A DNA stretch of 64,000 nucleotides from Halogeometricum rufum (GCF_900112175.1 NZ_FOYT01000005.1:124001-188000); one strand, 5' to 3'; positions 35,198 through 44,265 are shown, counted from the first letter of the stretch. Translations and numbers: made by a program. The notes: generated by a model from the letters alone, not told the origin.

Positions 35198-36181
35198 CTA
35201 CTCGACGTACCCGAGCGCACGCAGTCGCTGTTCGGTCTCCTCCTCGGTCAGCGTCTCGCTCTCGACGGGCGGGTCGGAGACGACGTCGCGGCGGGGGTCG
35301 GTCTGGACGACCTGCCACGGGACGATTCGGAGCGGTTCGGTGAGCAGACCGGTCGTGTGACCGAACTCCCGCGGGCCGAAGGGGACGAGTCGCTCGCCGA
35401 GCATCTCGCCGTGGTCCGCGGAGACGACGACTTTGCCGTCCACCGCCGAGACGAGGCGTTCGACGCTCTCGAGGCCCACCTGCAGGCTCTCGCGGTAGGA
35501 CTGCAGCATCGTCTCGTGGGCCACCGTGCCGTCCTGCACGAGGTCCCAGATGGACCGCCCCGCGTTCACCTTGCTCTGGCCGTCGTGGACGTGGTAGCGG
35601 TCCCACCCGCGGAGTCCGACCCGTTCGCGGATGCGGTCCGCCGTCGGACCCAGGTGGGGCGTGTGCGGTTGCATGTAGTGGACGACGAGTCGCTTGTCGG
35701 GGAACTCCGCGGCGGCCTCGACGGCCGACTCGGTCAGCGTGTCCGGGAGGACCGTCCCTCGCGACTCGTCCCACTCGTCGAGAAGCGGCAGGATGGCGTG
35801 GAACGAGTCGGGTTGGAGCGTCGGGACGTACGGGTTCGAGGAGACGTAGACGGTGTCGTGGAACGTCTGGTCGCGGAAGTTCTCTCGGAGGAACTCCGGC
35901 GTCCCCGACCCGCGGGAGAGTCGGGTCTCCACGTCGCCGGAGAACGGCGTCTCCTCCCGGTAGAAGTCCGCGCGGCAGGCGTCGAGGAGGACGAGCACGT
36001 CCCAGTCTTCGGCCATCACGTCGAACGGGTCGCCGTGGGTCGCGCGGAATCGGACGTTGTTCAGGACCCGGGCCGCGGACCGTCGGACGTTGCCGAGTTC
36101 CTCCGCGAGCAGAGTGGGGTCTCTGACGAGTCGCCGCAGGTTCGTCGTGTTGTACCGGTCCGGAAGGACGCCAGAGAGCAC
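35198..36181 (-). CDS. Sulfatase/alkaline-phosphatase-fold protein
   Basis: About 327 residues from GTG at 36181. Fold signatures are DVLVLLDACRADFY near the N-terminus (metal and nucleophile region with Asp and Cys) and KVVVSADHGEMLGE (metal-binding DHG). This is the haloarchaeal sulfatase-like group often found with cell-surface glycan genes; a phosphoethanolamine or sulfate transferase/hydrolase role is possible. The GTG start is favoured because a TATA box lies 27 bases upstream. An in-frame ATG at 36295 would add 38 residues of unconserved sequence across that TATA box. Confidence 0.82.
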   Translation of the reverse strand: MLSGVLPDRYNTTNLRRLVRDPTLLAEELGNVRRSAARVLNNVRFRATHGDPFDVMAEDWDVLVLLDACRADFYREETPFSGDVETRLSRGSGTPEFLRENFRDQTFHDTVYVSSNPYVPTLQPDSFHAILPLLDEWDESRGTVLPDTLTESAVEAAAEFPDKRLVVHYMQPHTPHLGPTADRIRERVGLRGWDRYHVHDGQSKVNAGRSIWDLVQDGTVAHETMLQSYRESLQVGLESVERLVSAVDGKVVVSADHGEMLGERLVPFGPREFGHTTGLLTEPLRIVPWQVVQTDPRRDVVSDPPVESETLTEEETEQRLRALGYVE

Positions 36182-36204
36182 ACTGTCCCGGTCCGAAACA
36201 GAAG

Positions 36205-36212
36205 CATAAATA
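36205..36212 (-). promoter_or_regulatory. TATA box deciding the sulfatase-fold gene start
   Basis: The minus strand reads TATTTATG, centred 27 bases before GTG 36181. A leaderless transcript from here excludes the upstream ATG. Confidence 0.6.
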
Positions 36213-36370
36213 TGTGCTCCCTTTGCGCCGGCGACGCCCTGTCGTGGCGCCCGGAAGTCCGAAAGTGATAAGTCTAATTTGGTACCGAGTGGCACGTCGC
36301 TCCGAACCGCCGGTTTTTGACGATTATTCGGTTCCGTACGGCGGTTTTCTGGGGTCCAAATTGGGAAAAG

Positions 36371-36380
36371 GTTTAAATAC
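36371..36380 (+). promoter_or_regulatory. Strong TATA box with BRE for tfb
   Basis: GAAAAGGTTTAAATAC contains a purine-rich BRE next to TTTAAATA, the best promoter match in the window. It predicts a leader of about 70 bases before tfb. A weaker CTCTTTACC at about 36438 could give a second, short-leader transcript. Confidence 0.7.
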
Positions 36381-36474
36381 TCTCGATGATTACTATGGGT
36401 AAGGACTCAGCCCATCCGGAGTCTCTCTCACTTCTCCGCTCTTTACCCGGTTGGCGAGGGGTCCGCATCCCACC

Positions 36475-37479
36475 ATGAGCGACACAAAAATCAGAGAGTA
36501 CGTGAGTACCGACCGGCGGCGGACGGACGCCACCGAGACGGCGGCGGAGAGCGAGGACGAGAGCGAAACGGAGTCGGAGATACAGGCGTGTCCGGAGTGC
36601 GGCGGCACGCTGGTGACCGACGAGGCCCACGGCGAGACGGTCTGCAGCGACTGCGGTCTCGTCGTCGAGACGGACGCCGTCGACCGCGGTCCGGAGTGGC
36701 GCGCGTTCGACTCGGCCGAGCGCGACTCGAAGTCCCGCGTCGGCGCACCGACGACCCGGATGATGCACGACAAGGGGCTGTCGACCAACATCGGCTGGCA
36801 GAACAAGGACGCCTACGGCAAGGCGCTCTCTTCGAGCCAGCGCGAGCAGATGCAGCGGCTCCGCACGTGGAACGAGCGCTTCCGCACCCGGAACTCCAAG
36901 GAGCGCAACCTGAAGCAGGCGCTCGGCGAGATAGACCGGATGGCGTCGGCGCTCGGACTGCCGGAGAACGTCCGCGAGACGGCCAGCGTCATCTACCGCC
37001 GCGCGCTGGACGACGACCTGCTCCCCGGCCGCTCCATCGAGGGCGTCGCCACCGCGGCGCTGTACGCCGCGGCGCGGCAGGCCGGCACGCCCCGGTCGCT
37101 CGACGAACTGGAGACCGTCTCCCGCGTCGACAAGATGGAGCTGACCCGGACGTACCGCTACGTCGTCCGCGAACTGAAGCTCCAGATCGAGCCCGCCGAC
37201 CCCGAGCAGTACGTCCCGCGGTTCGCCTCGGAACTCGACATCTCCGACGAGGCCGAACGACAGGCGCGCGAACTGCTCCGGAACGCGAAGGAGGCCGGCA
37301 TCCACTCGGGCAAATCGCCCGTCGGCCTCGCGGCGGCCGCCGTCTACGCGGCCGCGCTGCTCACCAACGAGAAGGTGACGCAGAGCGAGGTGAGCGAGGT
37401 GGCCAACATCTCGGAAGTGACCATCCGCAACCGGTACAAGGAGCTGCTCGAAGTGGACGATGCGGGCCTGTTCGCCTGA
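36475..37479 (+). CDS. tfb: Transcription initiation factor B (TFB)
   Basis: 334 residues. TFB bridges TBP at the TATA box, the BRE and RNA polymerase. An acidic N-terminus is followed by a zinc ribbon (CPECGG and CSDCGLV, about 42-66), the B-finger/core region (GPEWRAFDSAER, RVGAPTTRMMHDKGLST) and two cyclin repeats (IYRRALDDDLLPGRSIEG and GLAAAAVYAAALLTNE, ending in SEVTIRNRYKELL). Haloarchaea carry several TFB paralogues. The start at MSDTKIREY was chosen over an in-frame ATG 24 bases upstream. A long leader suggests regulated expression. Confidence 0.97.
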   Translation: MSDTKIREYVSTDRRRTDATETAAESEDESETESEIQACPECGGTLVTDEAHGETVCSDCGLVVETDAVDRGPEWRAFDSAERDSKSRVGAPTTRMMHDKGLSTNIGWQNKDAYGKALSSSQREQMQRLRTWNERFRTRNSKERNLKQALGEIDRMASALGLPENVRETASVIYRRALDDDLLPGRSIEGVATAALYAAARQAGTPRSLDELETVSRVDKMELTRTYRYVVRELKLQIEPADPEQYVPRFASELDISDEAERQARELLRNAKEAGIHSGKSPVGLAAAAVYAAALLTNEKVTQSEVSEVANISEVTIRNRYKELLEVDDAGLFA

Positions 37480-37547
37480 ACGCGGCGCGGGTGGCGAATT
37501 TCTCTTTGCGGAAACCTTTATTCGTACACCGGGAGTCAGTTGGAGGC

Positions 37548-37727
37548 ATGGTCGAAGCGTTTGTCCGGCTGCTGTGTCCCGAGTGTGGAAAGGACTGGGA
37601 AGCGAGTCCGTCGAATCTCCCCGACCTGAAGCAGAATCAGACGTGCTCCGCGTGCGGCGCGACCCGCCGCCTCGCCGAGTTCATGCGGACGGAACGCGAC
37701 CTCGAGACGGTAAAGCAGTTCGAGTAG
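37548..37727 (+). CDS. Small zinc-ribbon protein (DUF7836-like)
   Basis: 59 residues: MVEAFVRLLCPECGKDWEAS and the second pair CSACG in QNQTCSACGATRRLAEF. Four cysteines form one zinc site, followed by a charged helix. CCTTTATTCG about 28 bases upstream marks a leaderless promoter. It sits between tfb and eif2b, both information-processing genes, so a role in transcription or translation is possible but not shown. Confidence 0.85.
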   Translation: MVEAFVRLLCPECGKDWEASPSNLPDLKQNQTCSACGATRRLAEFMRTERDLETVKQFE

Positions 37728-37775
37728 CGGACGGCGCGACGCGCCGGCCACGCGGCGTCTGCCCGCGGTCCCCCT

Positions 37776-38183
37776 CTACAGGTCCGGAATCGCCGAGAGC
37801 GCACCGCACGCGTCGCACTTCAGCACCGTCGCGCCGCGTTCGGTGACCAGGCGCGTGTCCGGCGAGTCGCACTCGCTACAGAGGACGTAGTCGTCGACGT
37901 ACGCGTCGAGAGCCTCCTGGACGCGTCGCTGATTGAAGTCGCCGGTGAGTCGGAGACGACCCTTCTCGTCTATCTGCGCGCTCGTCCCGAGTTCGGACTG
38001 CAGTGCCTTCATCAGGTGAGAGGGTTCGCGCGCGAGGCGGTCGCACGTCTCGTCGAAGTTCTCGTACACCGTCGCGTTGCCCTCTGGACGGACCTGCGGT
38101 TCGGGGACCTGGAACCGACTGCCGCCGCCGGCGACATCCGGTGACTCATCCAGTGCCTTCTCGAGTTGGTCCTCGTAGTCCAT
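37776..38183 (-). CDS. eif2b: Translation initiation factor aIF2 beta subunit
   Basis: 135 residues, normal for archaea. The beta subunit supports aIF2 in delivering initiator tRNA to the ribosome. The core alpha/beta domain (PEGNATVYENFDETCDRLAR, then SHLMKALQSELGTSAQIDEK) is followed by the C-terminal zinc ribbon CSECDSPDTRLV and CDACGALS. A TATA box 28 bases upstream indicates a leaderless start. It is convergent with the small zinc-ribbon gene. Confidence 0.96.
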   Translation of the reverse strand: MDYEDQLEKALDESPDVAGGGSRFQVPEPQVRPEGNATVYENFDETCDRLAREPSHLMKALQSELGTSAQIDEKGRLRLTGDFNQRRVQEALDAYVDDYVLCSECDSPDTRLVTERGATVLKCDACGALSAIPDL

Positions 38184-38206
38184 ACGTGCCCGAACGGTAT
38201 CCGTGG

Positions 38207-38215
38207 GCTAAAACG
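38207..38215 (-). promoter_or_regulatory. TATA box for eif2b
   Basis: The minus strand reads CGTTTTAGC, centred 28 bases before the eif2b ATG. Confidence 0.55.
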
Positions 38216-38468
38216 TTCGTGGGTTTCGGCTCGTTCCCTGCCGTCGCCGCCGTCGTCTCGAGACGCGTCCGAGCGTCATCCACCACGGCTGTCAATCGAA
38301 TGACTAATCTGGACCGAGCGCGATTAGTTCGCGTGTAACAGATATTTCATAACAATCTAAAGTACGAGAAACTGGCCCAAAATCGCGTATTCCGGTGATT
38401 TCGACGGAGGCATGCTAACGAGGGTCAAGATAGTAATATAATCCTCCAGTCTCAACTCAGGTTTGCTC

Positions 38469-38705
38469 ATGAAGAAGCAGGAACTCATCCACCTGCACGG
38501 CCTGCTCGCGGAAGTACACACACAGATCGAGGAGTGGGACGACGACGAAGTTCCACTCACAGCTTACAACGAACTCGGCGTCCGACCGACGTCGATTCAC
38601 AAGTCGAAGACCGACCACAAAGCTGCTGTTTTCAAACTCGTGAAGGGAATAACGTCGTCCCTCGACGAGGCCGAGCAAGAAGCCGTCGCACCGCACGCAG
38701 ACTAA
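38469..38705 (+). CDS. UPF0058 family protein
   Basis: 78 residues. The start MKKQELIHLHGLLAEVHTQI and the following YNELGVRPTSIHKSKTDHKA match the UPF0058 family found across euryarchaea, whose function is unknown. It is all-helical and soluble. AGTAATATAATCC at about 38429-38441 is a likely TATA region, giving a very short leader. A TTG two codons upstream is in frame but unlikely. Confidence 0.92.
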   Translation: MKKQELIHLHGLLAEVHTQIEEWDDDEVPLTAYNELGVRPTSIHKSKTDHKAAVFKLVKGITSSLDEAEQEAVAPHAD

Positions 38706-38843
38706 ATCGAGAGCCGAACAGCGACTCCTCGACACCCGAACTCCCGAGCGGCAGCGCTCTGCAGTCGTGGCGGAGATGGAGCGCGTTAGGTGGCTTCTAA
38801 CCGGCGCGCGCGAGAAGGGAGTCGACGAGGCGGCCGCGCGCGG

Positions 38844-39263
38844 TCACCCCTCGTCGACGAGGTCGTCGAACTCCGGGATGAGGTCGTCGTCGGACGCCGC
38901 GTCCCGTTCCTCCTCTTCCTCCTCGTCGGACGGGAGCACCTCGACTCGCAACACCTTCAGGGGGACGTTCTCCAGTCGCTGGCCGATCTCCTTTCGCGCG
39001 ATGCGGGCGGCGTGCTCCTCCTGTTCGACGTTGAACACGGTCATCTCCAGTTCGAGCGCCACCAACGCCTCGTCGGCGGCGACGAACGCGGGCGGGAGGT
39101 CCTCGCCCGACGGGGACGTGCGCGAGCCCATGCTAATCTCGACGTAGTTGAGGTCCGGGTTCAGCATCTCACCCGTCTTGGCGATGGCGATGCGAATCGC
39201 CTCGTCCGCCGTCTCGACGTCGTAGACGGGAACCGCGGCCTCGACGACGACTCTGCAGTCCAT
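38844..39263 (-). CDS. DUF555 (UPF0212) family protein
   Basis: 139 residues. MDCRVVVEAAVPVYDVETAD begins the conserved domain, with AKTGEMLNPDLNYVEISMGS and VFNVEQEEHAARIARKEIGQ further on. The family is archaeal and uncharacterised; some members carry zinc-binding cysteines, but here only one cysteine (Cys3) remains. The C-terminal 25 residues are an acidic tail (PSDEEEEEERDAASDDD). Confidence 0.93.
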   Translation of the reverse strand: MDCRVVVEAAVPVYDVETADEAIRIAIAKTGEMLNPDLNYVEISMGSRTSPSGEDLPPAFVAADEALVALELEMTVFNVEQEEHAARIARKEIGQRLENVPLKVLRVEVLPSDEEEEEERDAASDDDLIPEFDDLVDEG

Positions 39264-39370
39264 GACAGTATATCGTTACGTCGGACGCCGCAAGAAGGTT
39301 AGCCCGAAGGTTTAGGACGGTCAGCGGTCCCCGACGCCGTCGGTCGGACGCCCGGCGACGGCCGGACGGG

Positions 39371-40291
39371 TCACTCGCCGCCCGCGCGGAGGTAGTAGAA
39401 CACGTACGTCTGCGCGTACCCGGCGTAGTCGCCGCCGAGGCGGTCCCGGATGGCGCGCGACGTCTCGGCGTAGGTCCCGGCGTCGCACTCGGGGTAGTGG
39501 TCGGCGATGGCCGTCTGAATCCACGTGTCTAGCGGGACGGCCTCGAGGAACCCCAGCGAGAACAGCAACACGCAGTCGGCCACCTTGTCACCGACGCCGA
39601 CGAACCGCTTCAGCGACTCGCGCGCCTCCTCGTACGGCAGTTCGAGGGCCTCCGTCGGGTGCGCCTCGCCGTCGGCGACCATCTCGGCCGTCCGCCGGAC
39701 GTACGGCGCGCGGTAGCCCAGACTCTGGTCGCGCAGTTCCGACTCGGTCCGCGCCGCCAACTGGTCGGGCGTCGGGAACGCCCGGTACGTCTCGCCCGCG
39801 ACGGTCACCGCGTCGCCGTACTCCCGCGCGAGGCGCATCTGCATCCCGTGGATGCGCGAGACGCGCATCTGCGCCGAACAGATGAACGAGACGAGGCAGG
39901 CGAACGGCGGGTCGCGGACGAGGCGCATCCCCTCGTAGGCGTCGTACGCGCGTTCGAGCAGTGGGTCGTCCGGCGTCGCGTCGAGTATCGCCGTCAGGTC
40001 GTCGTCCAGTCGGAGCAGGTGCGTGAGAATCGGCACCGCGTCGGCCGTCGCCTCCCACTCCAACCGACCGTCGGTCTGTCGGACGCGGACGACGACCCGG
40101 TCGTCGGAGACGCCCGCGATGGGGGGGACGACCGTCTCGTACCACGCGTCGCCGCCGTGGACGTCCATCGACTCGTACATCCGGCCGTCCGCGCGGTCCC
40201 AGAGGTACGACTGCCCGCTCTCCAACGTGGCCTGCAGGTCGAACGGCCCGTCGAGGTCCGCCAGCGGAATCGCCCCGGATTCGAACTCCAT
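39371..40291 (-). CDS. ogg: 8-oxoguanine/N-glycosylase, OGG1-like
   Basis: 306 residues. It removes oxidised guanine (or alkylated bases) from DNA in base excision repair. The N-terminal beta domain includes DLQATLESGQSYLW, the OGG1-like start. The helix-hairpin-helix region is LKRFVGVGDKVADCVLLFSL, with the catalytic Lys in GDK, and EAVPLDTWI supplies the catalytic Asp. This K/D pair makes it a bifunctional glycosylase/lyase. Substrate preference cannot be read from the sequence. It is probably monocistronic. Confidence 0.9.
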   Translation of the reverse strand: MEFESGAIPLADLDGPFDLQATLESGQSYLWDRADGRMYESMDVHGGDAWYETVVPPIAGVSDDRVVVRVRQTDGRLEWEATADAVPILTHLLRLDDDLTAILDATPDDPLLERAYDAYEGMRLVRDPPFACLVSFICSAQMRVSRIHGMQMRLAREYGDAVTVAGETYRAFPTPDQLAARTESELRDQSLGYRAPYVRRTAEMVADGEAHPTEALELPYEEARESLKRFVGVGDKVADCVLLFSLGFLEAVPLDTWIQTAIADHYPECDAGTYAETSRAIRDRLGGDYAGYAQTYVFYYLRAGGE

Positions 40292-40359
40292 CGTCCACGT
40301 TCAGGCGGGCGACGAGTATCGGGGTTTCGAAGCCGTCCGAGCGACTGTCGGGGCGGCCG

Positions 40360-41316
40360 TCACCGGTTCCGACCGAGGGGGAACCGCACTCGGTCGGGTT
40401 CCTCGTTGAACCGTGCGACGATCTCCTCGTACAGCGCGTTCTGGTTCCGAGTTATCTGCCTGGGGTGTGAGAGAAAGCGGAGTCGGAGCGTCAGCCACGA
40501 CTCCTCCTGCACGACGTTGACCGTCGGCTCGGCGTTCACGTCGAGGTCGACGGGCGTCTCCGCCAGTTCGTTGCGGTAGCGGTCGACGGCGGCGTTCATC
40601 TCGTCGCCCAGCAGGTCGTCGGCCGTCTCGACCATCACCGACCGCGCGAACGCGAGGTCCGTCTCGTAGGCGACCTGAACGCTCACCTCCGTCCAGACGT
40701 GCGCGAACAGGGCGGAGTAGTTCATCACCTGCGTGGAAAGCACCTGCGCGTTCGGGACCGTGACGACCCGACCGGACGGTTGCCCCGTGGAGACGAGCGG
40801 TCCGTTCACCTCCCACAGCGTCGTCGCCAGAAATCCCACGTCCACGACGTCGCCGCGCGTCTCGTCTATCTCGACTCGGTCGCCGACGGAGAACGGCCGT
40901 TTGAGCATGACGTAGAACTAGCCGACGAACGACAGCAACGGCTGTTGGAGCGCGAACGTGACGGCGAATCCGACGATACCGAGCGAGAAGAGGAGTCCGA
41001 CCCACTGGTCGGTGGCGACGCCGAGGACGGCCACGACGCCGACCAGTCCGAAGGCGAGTCGGAGGACGTTCCGCACGTCGTGCGCCCGGCGCTTGCTGTC
41101 GAGTCGGGCGGCGACGGCCCGTTCGACGACGAGGTACGCCCCGGCGACGACGAGTGCAGTGGCGACGACGGTCAGTCCCCGAGAGACGACGTACGTGAGG
41201 GCGAACTCACCGACCGTCGCGTCGCCGAACGCCGAGAGCGTGGAGACGGCGCTGGCGGCGACGAGCAACGCGAGGGCGAGTCCGAGCGAGAGGTAGCCGA
41301 CGCGACGACGGAGCAC
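40360..41316 (-). pseudogene. MscS-family mechanosensitive channel gene interrupted by an in-frame TAG
   Basis: One frame codes for a complete channel except for TAG at 40918-40920. Upstream: 132 residues with three membrane helices ending VTFALQQPLLSFVG. Downstream: FYVMLKRPFSVGDRVEIDET, the MscS beta domain, and a C-terminal alpha/beta vestibule ending near 40360. In related channels the residue at the stop is normally an aromatic, often Trp (FVGW-FYVM), so TGG to TAG by one transition explains it. Without readthrough the N-terminal half alone is unlikely to form a channel. It could be a fresh pseudogene, a sequencing error or a readthrough site. The full length would be 318 residues. Confidence 0.85.
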
Positions 41317-41395
41317 AGCGCACCGTCTCGGTGCGGCGGCGAAAAGCTACCGGAGCGGCGGTGGGGTTCTTCTCCTCGCCCGCCGAAGCGAGCGC

Positions 41396-41956
41396 ATGCG
41401 CACCGCGTTCGTCGCCTTCGACGACATGACCGCGCTCGACTTCGTCGGGGCGTTCGACCCGCTGACCCGGCTGGACACGATGGACCTCGCCCCGTTCCCG
41501 TTCGAGTGGGACGTCTGCGCCCGCGCGGAGACGGTGACGGCGACGGCGAACCTCCGGTTCGAGGCCGACAGCGTCGGGGAGTCGCTCGCCGACTACGACC
41601 TGGTCGTCGTCCCCGGCGGCGCGGGCACGCGGGAGTTGCAGACGGACGACCACTTCCTCGCGTGGCTTCGGACCGCCGACGCGGACCTCATCGCGTCCGT
41701 CTGTACCGGGTCGCTGCTCCTCGGCGCGGCGGGATTCCTCGACGGGAAGACGGCGACGACGCACCCCGCGGCGACCGACGAACTCGCCGCGTACTGCGAG
41801 GTGAGCGACGAACGCGTCGCGGACGAGGGTGACGTCGTGACCGCCCGCGGCGTCACCTCCGCGCTGGACCTCGGTCTCCACCTCGTGGAGCGACTGACCG
41901 ACGCCGAGACGCGAGCCACGGTCGCAGAACAGATGGACTACCCGGAGCGGGTCTGA
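41396..41956 (+). CDS. DJ-1/PfpI family protein
   Basis: 186 residues. A class I glutamine-amidotransferase-like fold. The nucleophile elbow is IASVCTGSLLLGAAGFL (Cys103), preceded by LVVVPGGAGTREL and followed by THPAATDELAAYC. The family includes stress chaperones, glyoxalases and proteases. It resembles the isonitrile-hydratase/AraC-like subgroup by its CTG motif, but no HTH domain is attached. It is divergent from the broken mscS gene across 79 bases. Confidence 0.9.
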   Translation: MRTAFVAFDDMTALDFVGAFDPLTRLDTMDLAPFPFEWDVCARAETVTATANLRFEADSVGESLADYDLVVVPGGAGTRELQTDDHFLAWLRTADADLIASVCTGSLLLGAAGFLDGKTATTHPAATDELAAYCEVSDERVADEGDVVTARGVTSALDLGLHLVERLTDAETRATVAEQMDYPERV

Positions 41957-41965
41957 AGACGCCGT

Positions 41966-42289
41966 TCAGGCCGATTCGGCGAACGACTCGACCGAGGCGG
42001 AGTCGACGGCGACGAACGACGCGAACAGCAGGAAGGCGACGACGGCGAACGACAGCGAGAGCGTGCGTCGCGCGGACGACGAGAGCCCCAGTCGGTCGCC
42101 GACCCACGCCGTGGCGAACAGCCCCGAGAGCGCCAGCGCGGCCCCGATAGCCGCTATCCACGCGCCGCCGAGGAGCGACAGGGGAACGAGCAACAGGCCG
42201 TAGCCGAAGACGCCGACGCCGACGAGGACGGTGGCGAGGGCGAAGACGCCGACGGAACGGTCGGCGGAGGATACCGCGGAGGAATTCAC
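41966..42289 (-). CDS. Small membrane protein of unknown function
   Basis: 107 residues with three hydrophobic helices (GVFALATVLVGVGVFGYGLL, GGAWIAAIGAALALSGLFAT, LSLSFAVVAFLLFASFVAVD). It is convergent with the DJ-1 gene. No family recognised. Confidence 0.75.
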   Translation of the reverse strand: MNSSAVSSADRSVGVFALATVLVGVGVFGYGLLLVPLSLLGGAWIAAIGAALALSGLFATAWVGDRLGLSSSARRTLSLSFAVVAFLLFASFVAVDSASVESFAESA

Positions 42290-42357
42290 GGGGAGGGAAC
42301 GGCGGGCGGGAAGATAGCCGTTGTGTGAGCGGTGTTACGCCGGTGCTCGCGGGGGCG

Positions 42358-43473
42358 TTAGCCGGACGTCGGACTGCCTCGTCCGGTTCCGGTTTCGGCG
42401 CCGGTTCCGGTCGACTGCTGTCCGTCGCCGAGGGGGTCTTCCAGTTCGCCCATCACGGTCTCCAGCGCGTCCGTGGCGGTGAGGAGACCCACGGTATCGC
42501 CGTCTTCGAACACCAGCGCGAGTTCCTGTCGTTCGGCCTGGAACCGGTCGATGGCGTCGCTCACGGTCGTGTCCGCCGAGACGGTCATCGGCGGAGCCGC
42601 GATGTCGGCGAAGGTGACGTCGCCCGCTTTCAACTCCTCGATGCGGTCGATGACGCTCGGAACGTAGACGACGCCCTCGACCGTCTCTCGGTCCGCGCCC
42701 ACGAGCGGATACCGGGTGTGCGGCGTCTCCGACACCCGCCGGAGGTTCTCCTCGGCCGAGGCGTCCGTCGAGAGGAAGACCACGTCGTCTACGGGAACCA
42801 TCACGTCCCGCACCTCCCTCGTCCCGGCCTCCAGCGCGCCCAGAATCTCGTCGTGGCGCTCCTCGGAGAGTTCGCCTCGGTCCAGCAGGGAACTCATCCG
42901 GTTGCGCAGTTGGGCCCGCGTCTCGATGGCGTCCTCCTCGGCTTCCAGCCACGCGCCGGTCATCTCGATGCCGAACAGTTTGAGGGTCCACTTCGCCACG
43001 GAGTCGCCGAACGAGATGAGCGGCGAGATGACGACGTAGAACCAGTAGAGCGGCGTCGCGCCGTACCGGCACACCATGCGCGAGCGCTCGACGCCGAGGT
43101 ACGTCGGCGCCTGTTCGCCGTGCGTCAGGTGGACGAGGTTGATGATGGCGTACGCGATGAGCGCGCCGGCGCCGATGGTCGCGAACACCGACCCGGCGAA
43201 CAGCGGCTCGAAGAGCGCCGCCAGCGCGGGTTCGGCGACGATACCGACCGCGATACTCGACGCCGTGATTCCGACCTGACAGGTCGTGAGATACAGTTCG
43301 AGGTCCTGCGTCATCTCCCACGCGCGCTCCAGTTTCGGGTTCCCGTCGATGAACTCGTCTTCGGTGAACTGACGCGCACGCGTCAGTGCGAACTCGATGG
43401 CGACGAAGAACCCGTTCGCGAGGATGAGTAGAACGCCCGCGACGAGACGGATTCCTATCTCGACTCCGTTCAT
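42358..43473 (-). CDS. CNNM/HlyC-CorC family transporter with CBS domains
   Basis: 371 residues. The N-terminal DUF21 (CNNM) membrane domain (1-190) begins VEIGIRLVAGVLLILANGFF and includes LYLTTCQVGITASSIAVGIV. It is followed by two CBS domains (about 205-335; REVRDVMVPVDDVVFLSTDA and DIAAPPMTVSADTTVSDAID). The family exports or senses Mg2+ and related ions. A C-terminal Gly/Thr tail replaces the usual CorC_HlyC domain, which appears to be absent. Start at ATG 43473. The upstream AT-rich GCGAGTATATATACCG near 43527-43542 is the likely promoter region. Confidence 0.92.
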   Translation of the reverse strand: MNGVEIGIRLVAGVLLILANGFFVAIEFALTRARQFTEDEFIDGNPKLERAWEMTQDLELYLTTCQVGITASSIAVGIVAEPALAALFEPLFAGSVFATIGAGALIAYAIINLVHLTHGEQAPTYLGVERSRMVCRYGATPLYWFYVVISPLISFGDSVAKWTLKLFGIEMTGAWLEAEEDAIETRAQLRNRMSSLLDRGELSEERHDEILGALEAGTREVRDVMVPVDDVVFLSTDASAEENLRRVSETPHTRYPLVGADRETVEGVVYVPSVIDRIEELKAGDVTFADIAAPPMTVSADTTVSDAIDRFQAERQELALVFEDGDTVGLLTATDALETVMGELEDPLGDGQQSTGTGAETGTGRGSPTSG

Positions 43474-43638
43474 AGTAGTGAGTGCTCTCCGATTCCCGCT
43501 CCACGCCTTAGAACGTGGTGGCTGTCCGCGAGTATATATACCGTTCTCCCGAACCGTCCTGCTCGAATCCGGTCGTTGCCGAACCGACGGCGAACGGCGA
43601 GCAACGTTAACTGCGTGGCCGTCGAATCGAGGGACCGA

Positions 43639-44100
43639 ATGTCGGTCGGAGAACTCGACGCCCTCGACAGGCGAATTCTCTACCTGCTGCAGGCAGAGGC
43701 CAGACACACCTCGTCGAGCGACGTGGCGGCGTCGGTCGACGCGTCGGCCAGCACCGTCAGGAACCGCATCCAGCGACTCGAGTCCGAGGGCATCATCCGG
43801 GGCTACCACGCCGACGTGGACTACGAGGCCGCCGGCCACCAACTGTTCACACTCATCGTCTGCACCGCACCGATGCCGGACCGGGAGGAACTCGCGGCCG
43901 CGGCCGCCGAGGTACCCGGCGTGGTGGAGGTACAGGAGGTGGTGAGCGGCGAACGGAACGTCCTCGTGCAGGCCATCGGCGTCGACGGCGACGACCTGAC
44001 CCGCATCGGGGAGGAGTTGGACGAACTCGGCCTGCGGGTGTCGGACGAGGACCTGATTCGAAGCACACACCGGCGTCCGTACTCGGGGTTCGAGGAGTGA
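43639..44100 (+). CDS. Lrp/AsnC-family transcriptional regulator
   Basis: 153 residues. An N-terminal HTH (ELDALDRRILYLLQAEARHT, then VAASVDASASTVRNRIQRLE) and a RAM/AsnC effector domain (HQLFTLIVCTAPMPDREELA, then VSGERNVLVQAIGVDGDDLT). Start at MSVGELDALD; the frame is open further upstream. It is divergent from the CNNM gene and precedes a Usp protein and an amino-acid permease, which makes these transport genes likely targets. Confidence 0.92.
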   Translation: MSVGELDALDRRILYLLQAEARHTSSSDVAASVDASASTVRNRIQRLESEGIIRGYHADVDYEAAGHQLFTLIVCTAPMPDREELAAAAAEVPGVVEVQEVVSGERNVLVQAIGVDGDDLTRIGEELDELGLRVSDEDLIRSTHRRPYSGFEE

Positions 44101-44265
44101 GCGTCGCAGCGACCGTGTGAGTGCGGGCACGGTGGGCACTCCGAAAGACCGGGCAGGGCGCGGCGGACGCGCCGACGGAGGTGGTCGTCCGACCACTGTC
44201 AGACGGGACGAACCGCCGCGCTCCGCGAAAGATTCAACTCGGGCGGAACTGAACTATCGTTGATT

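Noticed and set aside
40918-40920. TAG in the mscS gene as a pyrrolysine codon
   Set aside because: Haloarchaea are not known to use pyrrolysine, no pyl genes are in the window, and the site is not a methylamine methyltransferase.
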